A DNA stretch of 64,000 nt from Sphingosinicella terrae (GTDB lineage Bacteria > Pseudomonadota > Alphaproteobacteria > Sphingomonadales > Sphingomonadaceae), in assembly GCF_003347635.1 (NCBI RefSeq), contig NZ_QDFY01000017.1:1-64000 (forward strand), written 5' to 3'. The notes beneath the pieces are model-generated. The model worked only from the letters and a program-made list of their open reading frames with translations, did no database searches and had not been told where the DNA came from. The translations under genes and the position numbers were made by a program. This document shows, piece after piece, positions 20,896 to 28,436 of this stretch (position 1 is the stretch's first letter; every line of letters begins with the position of its first letter).

Positions 20896-21279
20896 TCACG
20901 CCTGACGATAGCTCACCACCTCATATTCGATCCCGTCCGGGTCGAGGAAGTAGAAGCGCCGGCCCGGCTCGTAATCGGCGTGGTTGATCGGCACGAGGCC
21001 CTCCGCCACCACCCGCGCCTCCGCCGCGTCGAGATCCTCGACCTCGATGCCGATATGGTTGAGCGGCCGCCCCTTGGCGAAATCCTCAGGGCCGTAGCTT
21101 GCCTTGTCGCCCGTATAGAGCGCCAGATAATGATCGCCGGCGCCGACATGGACGCTACGCCCGCTGTCGCGCGCGGGGCCGCACCAGCGCACGCTCCAGC
21201 CGAACAGCCGCGTCATCAGCGCCGCCGTCGCTTCGGGATCGCGGACGGTGACGTTCACATGCTCGATCCGCAGGGTCAT
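20896..21279 (-). CDS. VOC-family (glyoxalase/dioxygenase) protein
   Basis: This 127-residue single-module vicinal-oxygen-chelate protein has metal-ligand candidates His8 (IEHVNVTV), the His in NHIGIEVED and Glu near YFLDPDGIEYEV. The module is paired in the active enzyme, so it probably dimerises. The substrate is unknown. It overlaps no gene but follows the DoxX-like gene by 2 bases, so the two form an operon. A MarR-type operator pair upstream suggests induction by electrophiles such as quinones; this is inferred from the MhqR/CatR regulons of Bacillus. Confidence 0.82.
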   Translation of the reverse strand: MTLRIEHVNVTVRDPEATAALMTRLFGWSVRWCGPARDSGRSVHVGAGDHYLALYTGDKASYGPEDFAKGRPLNHIGIEVEDLDAAEARVVAEGLVPINHADYEPGRRFYFLDPDGIEYEVVSYRQA

Positions 21280-21281
21280 GA

Positions 21282-21698
21282 TCAGGCCTTTCCGGGTTGG
21301 GCGGGGCTGGACGGGCGGCGCAGCGGGACCAGGGCGCGAAGCGCGGGATCGAGCAGCCAGGCGCCGCCCCATAGGATTGCGCCGAGATAGATCCCGAACA
21401 GCGTATGGCTGAACAGCGGCGATCCCACCCGCAGATGCGAGGCGATCGCACCGCCGAGGAGGGCGGTGGTCAGCAGGGCGCCGAGGATCCGCGTCCGCGG
21501 TACCAGATAGAGTATGAGGCAGCCGAGCTCGATCAGGCCCAGGGTCAGCAGATGCTCTTCGCTCCAGCCGAGCGGGACCATCGCCGCCTTGGCGACCTGT
21601 GCCTGCGCCAGCTTCGGCGCCACCGACGCGACGAGGATGAAGGCGGCGAACAAAGTCACCAGCGTCCGCCCCGTCCATAGGCTCATTCTGCTATCCAC
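21282..21698 (-). CDS. DoxX-like membrane protein
   Basis: This 138-residue protein has four predicted transmembrane helices (for example TLFAAFILVASVAPKL and LGLIELGCLILYLVP), as in the DoxX-like family (PF07681/PF13564). The GTG at 21698 is chosen because AAGGAGG lies 6 bases upstream. Catechol- and quinone-responsive operons in Firmicutes (catDE, mhqP) pair a DoxX-like protein with a VOC dioxygenase in the same way. The first gene of a two-gene operon, it begins just downstream of two operator-like palindromes. Confidence 0.78.
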   Translation of the reverse strand: MDSRMSLWTGRTLVTLFAAFILVASVAPKLAQAQVAKAAMVPLGWSEEHLLTLGLIELGCLILYLVPRTRILGALLTTALLGGAIASHLRVGSPLFSHTLFGIYLGAILWGGAWLLDPALRALVPLRRPSSPAQPGKA

Positions 21699-21715
21699 GA
21701 TCGGCCTCCTTCACT

Positions 21716-21758
21716 TATCTCGATATCAAGATAAACGGATATATCTCGATGTCAAGAC
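21716..21758. promoter_or_regulatory. Tandem MarR-type operators upstream of the DoxX/VOC operon
   Basis: Two near-palindromes, ATCTCGATATCAAGAT (21717-21732) and ATCTCGATGTCAAGAC (21743-21758), lie 26 bases apart centre to centre, just upstream of the GTG start. The pattern ATCTYGAnnTCRAGAT resembles the MhqR-class MarR operator. The spacing places both on nearly the same DNA face. No marR gene is in the window. Confidence 0.6.
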
Positions 21759-21888
21759 AAGTGCGGCCGGGCTGCGAAAGTCCCGCGGATGGACCGCGCG
21801 CCGGCTCTGCTTGGGCGCGGTGCTGCTTCTCGGATGTTCGTCGGCGCGCGCCGCGCTCGCGCACTTTCAGGCGGCGATTGAATTCCGC

Positions 21889-22170
21889 TTACGCTCCGGC
21901 ATCGGCCGGCGGCGGCGTCAACGGGGGAAGGGGCTCGCCGCGCACGCGCCGGCAGGCGATGTCGATCGCATCCCGCGCGATCGGGTTGCGGCAGGGCGCC
22001 GCCGCGACTCCGCGCGCGCGCAACGCCGCCTCGATCTCATCGACGCCGCGATAGTCGCCGGTGCGCGCGAGCGCGTGCGCCAGGTCGAACCACGGCCGGT
22101 CGTCGCCGCCCTGGCCCGCGTCCGGGACCGGCCCCGCTCCGTTCGCCTGGGTCGCCGTCTCCGTGAACAT
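21889..22170 (-). CDS. Small hypothetical protein downstream of metZ
   Basis: This 93-residue protein begins MFTETATQANGAG. I do not recognise the family. The middle (RPWFDLAHALARTGDYRGVDEIEAALRARG) reads as two helices, and the C-terminus is Pro-rich. It starts 7 bases after metZ on the same strand, so it is probably the third gene of the met operon. A role in methionine metabolism is only suggested by position. Confidence 0.55.
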   Translation of the reverse strand: MFTETATQANGAGPVPDAGQGGDDRPWFDLAHALARTGDYRGVDEIEAALRARGVAAAPCRNPIARDAIDIACRRVRGEPLPPLTPPPADAGA

Positions 22171-22177
22171 GGCCGCC

Positions 22178-23344
22178 TCAGCCTCCCTGCCCGGCCGCGG
22201 CGAAACCCCGCTCGAGATCGGCGGCGAGATCCTCCGCTTCCTCGAGCCCGACCGAAAGCCGCAGCAGGTCGCCATGGATCCCGGCCTCGGCCTGGGCCTC
22301 GGGCGGCATGCCGCGATGGGTCATGGTCGAGGGCTTGCAGATCAGGGTCGCGTAGCCGCCGAGCGAAGAGGCGAGGGTGATCGTCTCGAGCGCGGCGAGG
22401 AAGCCGTGGGTCGCCGCCTCGCCGCCTTTGACCCGGAAGCTGATCATGAAGCCGGGCCCCTGTTGCTGGCGCTCGGCGAGCTTTTTGCCCGGGAAGGTGT
22501 CGAGCCCGGGATAATGGAGCTCGAGCACGCCTTCCTGCTCCTCGAGCCACCCCGCCAGCCGCTTCGCCGTCGCCTCCTGGCGGTCGATCCTCAGCGGCAG
22601 CGTCCTCAGGCCGCGCAGGGTCTGCGCCGCATCCTGCGCCGACGCGCTGAGGCCGGCGGCATTGGCCCACCAGTGGATCCTCTCGACCAGCTCGGGGTCG
22701 GCGGCGAGCAGCGCCCCGCCGAACAGGTCGGAATGGCCGTTCAGCGCCTTGGTGGTCGAATGCATGACGAGGTCGCAGCCCAGGTCGAGCGGCCGCTGCC
22801 GGCACGGCGTCAGCAGGGTATTGTCGGCGACGACGAGAGCGCCCGCCGCCTTGGCCGCGGCGGCGCAGGCGGCGATGTCGACGATGCGCAGCAGCGGGTT
22901 GCTGGGCGTCTCGATCCAGACGAGCGCCGGTCCCCGGTCGAGCGCCTCGGCGAGCGCGCGCTCGTCATTCTGGTCGACGAACAGGGCGCGCAGCTTGCCC
23001 TGCGCCTCGAGGCCCTTGATCAGCCGGAAGGTGCCGCCGTAGCAATCGTGCGGCGCGACGACGAGCGCGCCGGCGGGCAGGAGCAGCAGCGCCAGCAGGG
23101 CGGCTGACTGGCCGGAGCCGGTGACCGCGCCGCCGGCGGCGCCCTCCAGCTCGGCCAGGGCCTCGGACAAGAGGTCGCGATTGGGATTGACCGTGCGCGA
23201 ATAATCGTAGGTCGGCTTGGTGTCGGAATCGGGCCAGCGATACGTGTCGGAGGTCCAGACCGGGGGCGACACGCTGCCATAGCCGGGATCGCCTCGGGTC
23301 CCGGCACTGGCGACGATGGTAGCCGGACGGCGCGCCTTGCTCAC
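22178..23344 (-). CDS. metZ: Cystathionine gamma-synthase / O-succinylhomoserine sulfhydrylase family enzyme
   Basis: This 388-residue PLP enzyme of the Cys/Met family attaches sulfur to an acylated homoserine. The PLP lysine is in HSTTKALNGHSD, and VWIETPSNPLLRIVD and the N-terminal YDYSRTVNPNRDLL are conserved. Cystathionine synthase and direct sulfhydrylation cannot be told apart from sequence alone. The GTG at 23344 overlaps the metX stop (GTGA), making a coupled metX-metZ pair behind a SAM-sensing leader. Confidence 0.88.
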   Translation of the reverse strand: MSKARRPATIVASAGTRGDPGYGSVSPPVWTSDTYRWPDSDTKPTYDYSRTVNPNRDLLSEALAELEGAAGGAVTGSGQSAALLALLLLPAGALVVAPHDCYGGTFRLIKGLEAQGKLRALFVDQNDERALAEALDRGPALVWIETPSNPLLRIVDIAACAAAAKAAGALVVADNTLLTPCRQRPLDLGCDLVMHSTTKALNGHSDLFGGALLAADPELVERIHWWANAAGLSASAQDAAQTLRGLRTLPLRIDRQEATAKRLAGWLEEQEGVLELHYPGLDTFPGKKLAERQQQGPGFMISFRVKGGEAATHGFLAALETITLASSLGGYATLICKPSTMTHRGMPPEAQAEAGIHGDLLRLSVGLEEAEDLAADLERGFAAAGQGG

Positions 23345-24324
23345 AGCGCCTCGCCGAGGAAAGGCGCGACCAGGTTGGCGACCCGGTCGGCATCCTTGAG
23401 GAACATGTCGTGGCCGTAGAGCGACGGCAGGAGATGGAGCCGCGCCGGCCCCCTCAGGCTCGCCGCCAGCATCTCCATCTGCGATGCCGGAACCAGCTGG
23501 TCGCTGTCGGCGCCGATGAGCAGGGCCGGCAGCGCGATCGCGCCGGGATCGACGCGGTGGCGGTCGATCGACGCGGACAGGCTGAGGAAACGCTGCGGAG
23601 TCATCCTCGTCCGGAACGCGCTGCCCCGGGCGCGCAGATAGTCGCCGGGCTGGGAACGGCCGAGCGTCGCCTCGCCGGAGATGCCGCCGTCGAACCGCTC
23701 CGCGAATTCCTCCCGGGTGCGATAGGTCATCATCGCGAGGCCGCGCGCGATCGACAGCGCCTCGTCGGCATTCCCGTTTTCCAGCCCGAGCGCGACGATG
23801 CGGCGCTGCAGGTCGCGCATCGCGGTCGAGGCCGGATGCGGCGCCGCATCGGCGGAGACGACGACCAGCCGTTCCGCACGCTCCGGGAAATGCTGGCCGA
23901 GCGCGAGCGCGATCATGCCGCCATAGGAAGCGCCGATCACGGCATGCGCGCGCGCCGCGCCGATCTGATCGAGCGCGGCGCCGACGATCTCCGCCTGCTC
24001 CCGCGTCTCCGGGGCGTTCCGTCCGGCCGGGTCGGCGGCGAAGTCGAGGCCGAGGATCCGGAAGGCGGCCGGATCGACCGCCCGGCCCTCGCCGGCCAGG
24101 CCGCACCACCAGCCGGCGGCGCCGTCGGAACGCAGGCAGGGGAAGCGATCGGCCGAGATCCCGCCGAGCAGCACGACGATCGGCGCCTCTTCCGGGCCGT
24201 GCAGGGTGAATCGGGTGGAGAGGCCATAGCGTTTCAGCGCCCCCATCAGGGGCAGCGCGATGTCCGCCGGCCCGGCTGGGGCGGCCGCGGTACTGACCGG
24301 GCGATTGAGTTCGAGCAGCGTCAA
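23341..24324 (-). CDS. metX: Homoserine O-acyltransferase, MetX family
   Basis: This 327-residue alpha/beta-hydrolase-fold enzyme acylates homoserine. The nucleophile Ser is in GASYGGMIALALG, the acid in LLIGADSDQLVP and the His in YGHDMFLKD. VVLLGGISADR and the short lid resemble the MetX-type homoserine succinyltransferases of Xanthomonas, so the acyl donor may be succinyl-CoA. The TTG at 24324 is proposed because GGAG lies 6 bases upstream and the longer frame would run through the riboswitch. Confidence 0.85.
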   Translation of the reverse strand: MTLLELNRPVSTAAAPAGPADIALPLMGALKRYGLSTRFTLHGPEEAPIVVLLGGISADRFPCLRSDGAAGWWCGLAGEGRAVDPAAFRILGLDFAADPAGRNAPETREQAEIVGAALDQIGAARAHAVIGASYGGMIALALGQHFPERAERLVVVSADAAPHPASTAMRDLQRRIVALGLENGNADEALSIARGLAMMTYRTREEFAERFDGGISGEATLGRSQPGDYLRARGSAFRTRMTPQRFLSLSASIDRHRVDPGAIALPALLIGADSDQLVPASQMEMLAASLRGPARLHLLPSLYGHDMFLKDADRVANLVAPFLGEAL

Positions 24325-24382
24325 TTCCTTCTCCACACTCGAAGGACGTTGCTGCTCGAGACCCGCTTGGTTGCCGGATCGG

Positions 24383-24466
24383 CCGCATCGTCCCTTTACC
24401 AGGACCGCCACCTTGCCCGGGGAGGCAGGTTGGCGTGGGCCCGAAGGCCCACTCTGAATGCTTCGG
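24383..24466 (-). promoter_or_regulatory. Probable SAM riboswitch (SAM-I/IV-variant type) upstream of metX
   Basis: On the minus strand the leader folds as a closing stem (GCATT / GATGC, 24461 and 24385 ends), a perfect hairpin GTGGGCC-TTCG-GGCCCAC, then GCCAACCTGCC paired with GGCAAGGTGGC, then GGTCC...GGGAC. The second stem matches the P3 core of the SAM-I clan (GCAACC...GGTGC). The hairpin in the P2 position is short, without the SAM-I kink-turn, as in reduced SAM-I/IV variants. It ends about 60 bases before the metX start. Confidence 0.6.
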
Positions 24467-24493
24467 CACCGCCCGAGGGCAGCACCGGTTCCG

Positions 24494-24522
24494 TACCTAT
24501 GTAAGGCCGATTCGGTTGGCAA
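24494..24522 (-). promoter_or_regulatory. Candidate promoter of the metX operon
   Basis: Reading the minus strand, TTGCCA (24517-24522) and TAGGTA (24494-24499) are separated by 17 bases. A start about 7 bases downstream would place the transcript 5' end about 20-25 bases before the riboswitch-like fold. Confidence 0.45.
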
Positions 24523-24604
24523 ATGGTTTTTGCGCGGCGGCAGCGGGATTGATCGCATTCCTGCCCTGATCCATGGACGCCGTGGAAGGATCGACCCCAA
24601 CCTC

Positions 24605-25381
24605 ATGCAAGCCTTTATCGACCTCGCCGCCGACATGGCCGACGCCGCCCGGCGCGTCACCCTCCCGGTCGCGGAGACCATCCTCGCCTGCGACAACAAG
24701 GCCGAGGGCGCTGCCTTCGACCCGGTCACCGAGGCCGATCGCGAGGCGGAGCGGGCGATGCGCGCTCTGGTCGAGGCCCGCTTTCCCGATCATGGCATAG
24801 CCGGCGAGGAGATGGACCTGCGCCCGCCACGCGGGCCATATGGCTGGAGCCTCGATCCGATCGACGGCACCCGCGCCTTCATCTGCGGCCTGCCCGGCTG
24901 GACGACGCTGATCGCCCTGCTTGAGCAGGACGAGCCGGTGCTGGGCATCATCGACGCGCCGCGTCTCGACGAGCGCTATTTCGGGGCCGGCGGCCGCGCC
25001 TGGCTGGTCGCCGGCGGGATCGAGAGGGTGCTGGCGACGAGCGGCTGCAATGTCCTTGCCGAGGCCAAGCTCGCCACCACCGATCCCTTCCTGTTCGGCG
25101 GCGGCGAAGCCGAGGCCTTCGATCGCCTGCGCCGCGCGGCCCGGCTGACCCGCTACGGTTTCGACGCTTATGCTTATGCCCGCCTGGCCGCGGGGCGGAT
25201 CGACCTCGTCGCCGAATCCGGCCTCAAGCCGCACGATCTCAACGCGCTCGTCCCCGTCGTCCTCGGCGCCGGCGGCGTGGTCGGCAACTGGCGCGGCGGG
25301 GCGGATCTGGGCCAAGGCCAGCTGCTCGCGGCGGCCTCGCAGGATCTCTTCGACGCGGCGGTGGAAACGCTCGGCCTTTGA
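24605..25381 (+). CDS. hisN: Histidinol-phosphatase (inositol-monophosphatase family)
   Basis: This 258-residue Mg-dependent phosphatase performs the penultimate step of histidine synthesis. Motifs are DPVTEADREAE, GEE in GIAGEEMDL, LDPIDGTRAF and the C-terminal GLKPHDLNALVPVV. The assignment to histidinol phosphate rather than inositol phosphate rests on its place beside the his operon, which lacks any other phosphatase. The ATG at 24605 fits the family start. It is transcribed divergently from metX and convergently with hisIE. Confidence 0.85.
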   Translation: MQAFIDLAADMADAARRVTLPVAETILACDNKAEGAAFDPVTEADREAERAMRALVEARFPDHGIAGEEMDLRPPRGPYGWSLDPIDGTRAFICGLPGWTTLIALLEQDEPVLGIIDAPRLDERYFGAGGRAWLVAGGIERVLATSGCNVLAEAKLATTDPFLFGGGEAEAFDRLRRAARLTRYGFDAYAYARLAAGRIDLVAESGLKPHDLNALVPVVLGAGGVVGNWRGGADLGQGQLLAAASQDLFDAAVETLGL

Positions 25382-25388
25382 TGGCGTC

Positions 25389-25583
25389 GATCCTCCCCTT
25401 CGAGGGGAGGGGGACCAGGCGAAGCCTGGTGGTGGGGTGTCATCGTTTCCGTGCGAGCTCCGCCGGCCGAGCTTGCCACCCACGCTGAACTGATCGGGTG
25501 CGTAGCGCCCCGCGCTGCGCAGCGCTGTCCGGGGACAGGGCGGCCCAATCGTTGGGCGGTCCTCCTCCCCTGCCAGGGGGACT
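25389..25583. repeat. Dispersed palindromic repeat, copy 1 (between hisN and hisIE)
   Basis: The left part (about 25391-25441) carries TCCTCCCCTTCGAGGGGAGG, then GGGGACCAGGCG, AGCCTGGTGG and GGGGTGTCA. A matching terminal palindrome, CCTCCCCTGCCAGGGGGA, is near 25563-25580. The same module recurs at 30108, 33665 and 43189. It lies between two convergent genes. Confidence 0.65.
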
Positions 25584-26225
25584 CTATTGGCCGCCCGCGT
25601 GCCGCTCCCGCAGCACCGCCACGACGTCCTGCCATCCGAATCCCCGCGCCGCCATCAGCACGCTGAGGTGATAGATCAGGTCCGCCGTCTCGGACGCGCA
25701 TTCCGCCGCATCGCCGGCGGCGCCGGCCAAGGCGAGCTCGACGCCTTCCTCGCCGACCTTCTGCGCGATCCGCTTCGGGCCGGCCGCCAGCAGCCGCGCC
25801 GTATAGCTCTCCTGCGGATCCGCCGCGCCGCGCTCGGCGACGATCCGCGCCAGCTGCTCCAGCCAGCCGATTCCGGGCGCGGTGTCGGTGCCGAAGCAGC
25901 TCGCGGTTCCGAGATGGCAGGTGGGGCCGGCCGGCTCGGCGAGCACGAGCAGGGCATCATCGTCGCAATCGGCCAGGACGGCCCGCACGGCGAGCCGGTT
26001 TCCCGAGCTCTCGCCCTTCTGCCACAGCCGCCCCTTCGAACGGCTGAAGAAGGTGACGAAGCCGCACTCCAGCGTCGCTTCCAGCGCCTCGCGGTTCATG
26101 TAGCCGAGCATCAGCGCCTGCCGCGTCGCTTCGTCCTGGACGATGCAGGGCAGCAGCCCGTCCATTTTCTGCCAGGCGAGCGACCCGGCGTCGCCCGGGG
26201 TCAGCGGCGAATTTCGATCCCGCAT
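25584..26225 (-). CDS. hisI: Bifunctional phosphoribosyl-AMP cyclohydrolase / phosphoribosyl-ATP pyrophosphatase
   Basis: This 213-residue HisIE fusion carries out steps 2 and 3 of histidine synthesis. The N-terminal cyclohydrolase has metal ligands in DCDDDALL and cysteines in [12 protein letters not shown]. The C-terminal pyrophosphatase has the [12 protein letters not shown] motif. It is last in the his operon and its start lies 25 bases inside hisF. Alphaproteobacteria usually carry separate hisI and hisE, so the fused form is a point of interest. Confidence 0.94.
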   Translation of the reverse strand: MRDRNSPLTPGDAGSLAWQKMDGLLPCIVQDEATRQALMLGYMNREALEATLECGFVTFFSRSKGRLWQKGESSGNRLAVRAVLADCDDDALLVLAEPAGPTCHLGTASCFGTDTAPGIGWLEQLARIVAERGAADPQESYTARLLAAGPKRIAQKVGEEGVELALAGAAGDAAECASETADLIYHLSVLMAARGFGWQDVVAVLRERHAGGQ

Positions 26226-26968
26226 CGGGCCAGATACTCCTTGAGCTCGGGGATGGCGATCAGCCGGTCGTGGAAGACGGTGGCGGCGAGCGCGCCGCTG
26301 GCGCCGGCTTGCGTGAAGGCGTCGCGGAAATGCTCCGGTGCGCCGGCGCCGCCGGAGGCGATCACCGGCACCTCGACCGCACCGACGACCGCGCCGACAT
26401 GGGCGAGGTCGTAGCCGCTGCGGACGCCGTCGCGGCGCATGCAGTTGAGCACGATTTCGCCGGCGCCACGCTCGGTCGCCTCCTTGACCCAGTCCAGTGT
26501 CTTTAGGCCGGTGTCGCGGCTCCGGTCGACGCGGCCGGTATATTGGTGGACGTAATAGTCGCCCTCCTTCTCGAAACTGTCGACGCCGAGGACGACGCAC
26601 TGGCTGCCGAAGTCGCGCGCCAATTCTTCGATCAGCCCCGGCCGCTCGAGCGCCGGCGAATTGACCGAAACCTTGTCGGCGCCCGCCTCCAGACAGGCGG
26701 CCGCCTGGTCGCGGCTTCGGATTCCGCCGGCGACGGCGAAGGGAATGTCGATCTCCCGGCCGATCCGCCGGATCCATTCGGTGTCGAGGCTGCGATCCTC
26801 GGCGCTGGCGCTGATGTCGTAGAAGACGAGCTCGTCCGCGCCCTCGTCGCGATAGCGAAGCGCATGATCGATGATGTCGCCGACGTCGCGATGGTCGCGA
26901 AACTGCACGCCCTTGACGACGCGGCCGTCGCGCACGTCGAGACAGGGGATGATCCTAGCCGCCGGCAC
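26201..26968 (-). CDS. hisF: Imidazole glycerol-phosphate synthase cyclase subunit
   Basis: This 255-residue TIM barrel takes ammonia from HisH and forms IGP and [20 protein letters not shown] carries the first catalytic Asp, and the second is in [12 protein letters not shown]. The GTG at 26968 begins the family motif and overlaps the end of hisA by 14 bases. It is part of the tightly packed hisH-hisA-hisF-hisIE run. Confidence 0.95.
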   Translation of the reverse strand: MPAARIIPCLDVRDGRVVKGVQFRDHRDVGDIIDHALRYRDEGADELVFYDISASAEDRSLDTEWIRRIGREIDIPFAVAGGIRSRDQAAACLEAGADKVSVNSPALERPGLIEELARDFGSQCVVLGVDSFEKEGDYYVHQYTGRVDRSRDTGLKTLDWVKEATERGAGEIVLNCMRRDGVRSGYDLAHVGAVVGAVEVPVIASGGAGAPEHFRDAFTQAGASGALAATVFHDRLIAIPELKEYLARCGIEIRR

Positions 26969-27680
26969 GGATCGCCTCCTCCAGGCTGAAGCGCTGCTCC
27001 CAGATCGCCTTGCCGACGATCGCGCCGGCGGCGCCGGTCGTCTTGAGGGTCTGCAGATCGTCGAGCGTCGCCACGCCGCCGGACGCCTGCAAGGCGAGGC
27101 TGGGCAGACGCTGCACGATCTCGGCCATGAGCTCGACATTGGGCCCGGTCATCATCCCGTCGCGGCTGATGTCGGTCACCAGGATGTGCCGGGCCTCGGG
27201 ATAGAGCGCGGCGACGTCCCACAGGCTTCGGCCCGACGATTCCGTCCAGCCGGCGGTGGCGATCTCGGGAACGCCGTCGACGATCCTGACGTCGAAGGCG
27301 AGGGTGATGCGATCGCCGCCGAATTCCTCGATGAAGGCGGCGGTGCGCTCGGGCTCGTTGGCGGCCAGGCTGCCGATCACGACCCGGCCGACCCCCGCAT
27401 CGAACATCCGCGCCAGCTGGTCGCGGTCGCGAAAGCCGCCGGCGACCTGCAGCTTCTGCGTCGCGCCGCCCGCTAGGGCCTCGATCAGGTCGTGCTGGCG
27501 CGGGCTGCGCTCGCGCGCGCCGTCGAGATCGACGATATGGGTCCATTCGGCGCCGGCCTCGGCGAAGGCGTCCAGCGCCTCGGCGGGATCGTCGGAATAG
27601 GTCTTGGCATCGTCGAAGCGGCCCTGGGCGAGGCGGACGCAGCGGCCGCCCATCAGGTCGATGGCGGGATAGATCAGCAC
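26955..27680 (-). CDS. hisA: ProFAR isomerase
   Basis: This 241-residue TIM-barrel isomerase handles the fourth intermediate of histidine synthesis. Catalytic Asp8 is in [13 protein letters not shown] and the second in [12 protein letters not shown]. The start is 7 bases inside the hisH end. It is encoded in the same order as the enteric his operon. Confidence 0.95.
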   Translation of the reverse strand: MLIYPAIDLMGGRCVRLAQGRFDDAKTYSDDPAEALDAFAEAGAEWTHIVDLDGARERSPRQHDLIEALAGGATQKLQVAGGFRDRDQLARMFDAGVGRVVIGSLAANEPERTAAFIEEFGGDRITLAFDVRIVDGVPEIATAGWTESSGRSLWDVAALYPEARHILVTDISRDGMMTGPNVELMAEIVQRLPSLALQASGGVATLDDLQTLKTTGAAGAIVGKAIWEQRFSLEEAIRAGG

Positions 27681-28255
27681 GACAGGAAGGCCTTCAGGAA
27701 GCGGGCGCCGGCATCGCTGCTGCGCTCGGGGTGGAATTGTGCGCCGAGGACGGTGCCTCGGCGCACGGCCGCGGGGATGTTGCGGCCATAACGGGTCGTG
27801 GCGACGCTGGCAGGGCCGTCGTCGCAGGCATAGCTGTGGGCGAAATAGACATAGTCGCCGGTGCGCAGGCCAAGGTCCGCGTCGGACACGTCGAGCCGGC
27901 TCCAGCCCATATGCGGGACGGGGCGGCCGGGGACGGCCTCGAGCCGGCGGACCTGGCCGGGGATGAGGCCGAGGCAGCCGACATCGTCCTCCTCGCTCGC
28001 CTCGAACAGCAATTGCATGCCGAGGCAGATGCCGAGCAGCGGCCGGTCGAGGCCGGTCAGGGTGGCGCGAAGGCCGAGCGCCTCGATCCGCGCCATCGCA
28101 TATCCGGCCGCGCCCACTCCGGGGAGGACGACGCGTTCGGCGGTAGCGATCTCGGCCGGATCGGCGGTCAGCCGCGTTTCCGCCCCCAGCCGCTGGAAGC
28201 CGACGGCGATCGAGCCGACATTGCCATAGCCCAGGTCGACGATGGCGAGGGTCAC
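27674..28255 (-). CDS. hisH: Imidazole glycerol-phosphate synthase glutaminase subunit
   Basis: This 193-residue class I glutaminase supplies ammonia to HisF. The nucleophile Cys is in LLGICLGMQLLFE, and the His/Glu pair is in AQFHPERSSD. DLGYGNVGSI at the N-terminus is typical. It is separated from hisCB by a 181-base palindromic insertion but remains on the same strand. Confidence 0.95.
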   Translation of the reverse strand: MTLAIVDLGYGNVGSIAVGFQRLGAETRLTADPAEIATAERVVLPGVGAAGYAMARIEALGLRATLTGLDRPLLGICLGMQLLFEASEEDDVGCLGLIPGQVRRLEAVPGRPVPHMGWSRLDVSDADLGLRTGDYVYFAHSYACDDGPASVATTRYGRNIPAAVRRGTVLGAQFHPERSSDAGARFLKAFLSC

Positions 28256-28436
28256 AAGATTTCCCCTCCCAGCACGCAGGGAGGGGAGGCGGTAGCCCAG
28301 CCCCCAGTCGTCATCCCGGCGAAAGCTGGGATCTCCCTTTTCTTAAGCAGCGTGCGCGCCCCCGCGATGCGGCAAAGGAAGAGAGATCCCAGCTTTCGCT
28401 GGGATGACGGGAACGGAGCGCGTGAGGCAATGCCCC
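28256..28436. repeat. Palindromic element between hisCB and hisH
   Basis: Long imperfect inverted arms (about 28311-28345 and 28378-28408; GTCATCCCGGCGAAAGC / GCTTTCGCTGGGATGAC) flank a short centre, preceded by a small hairpin CCCCTCCC / GGGAGGGG near 28263-28285. Half-copies are at 20753-20776 and 37691-37718. No gene is encoded. A 62-codon frame across it is repeat-derived. Confidence 0.7.
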
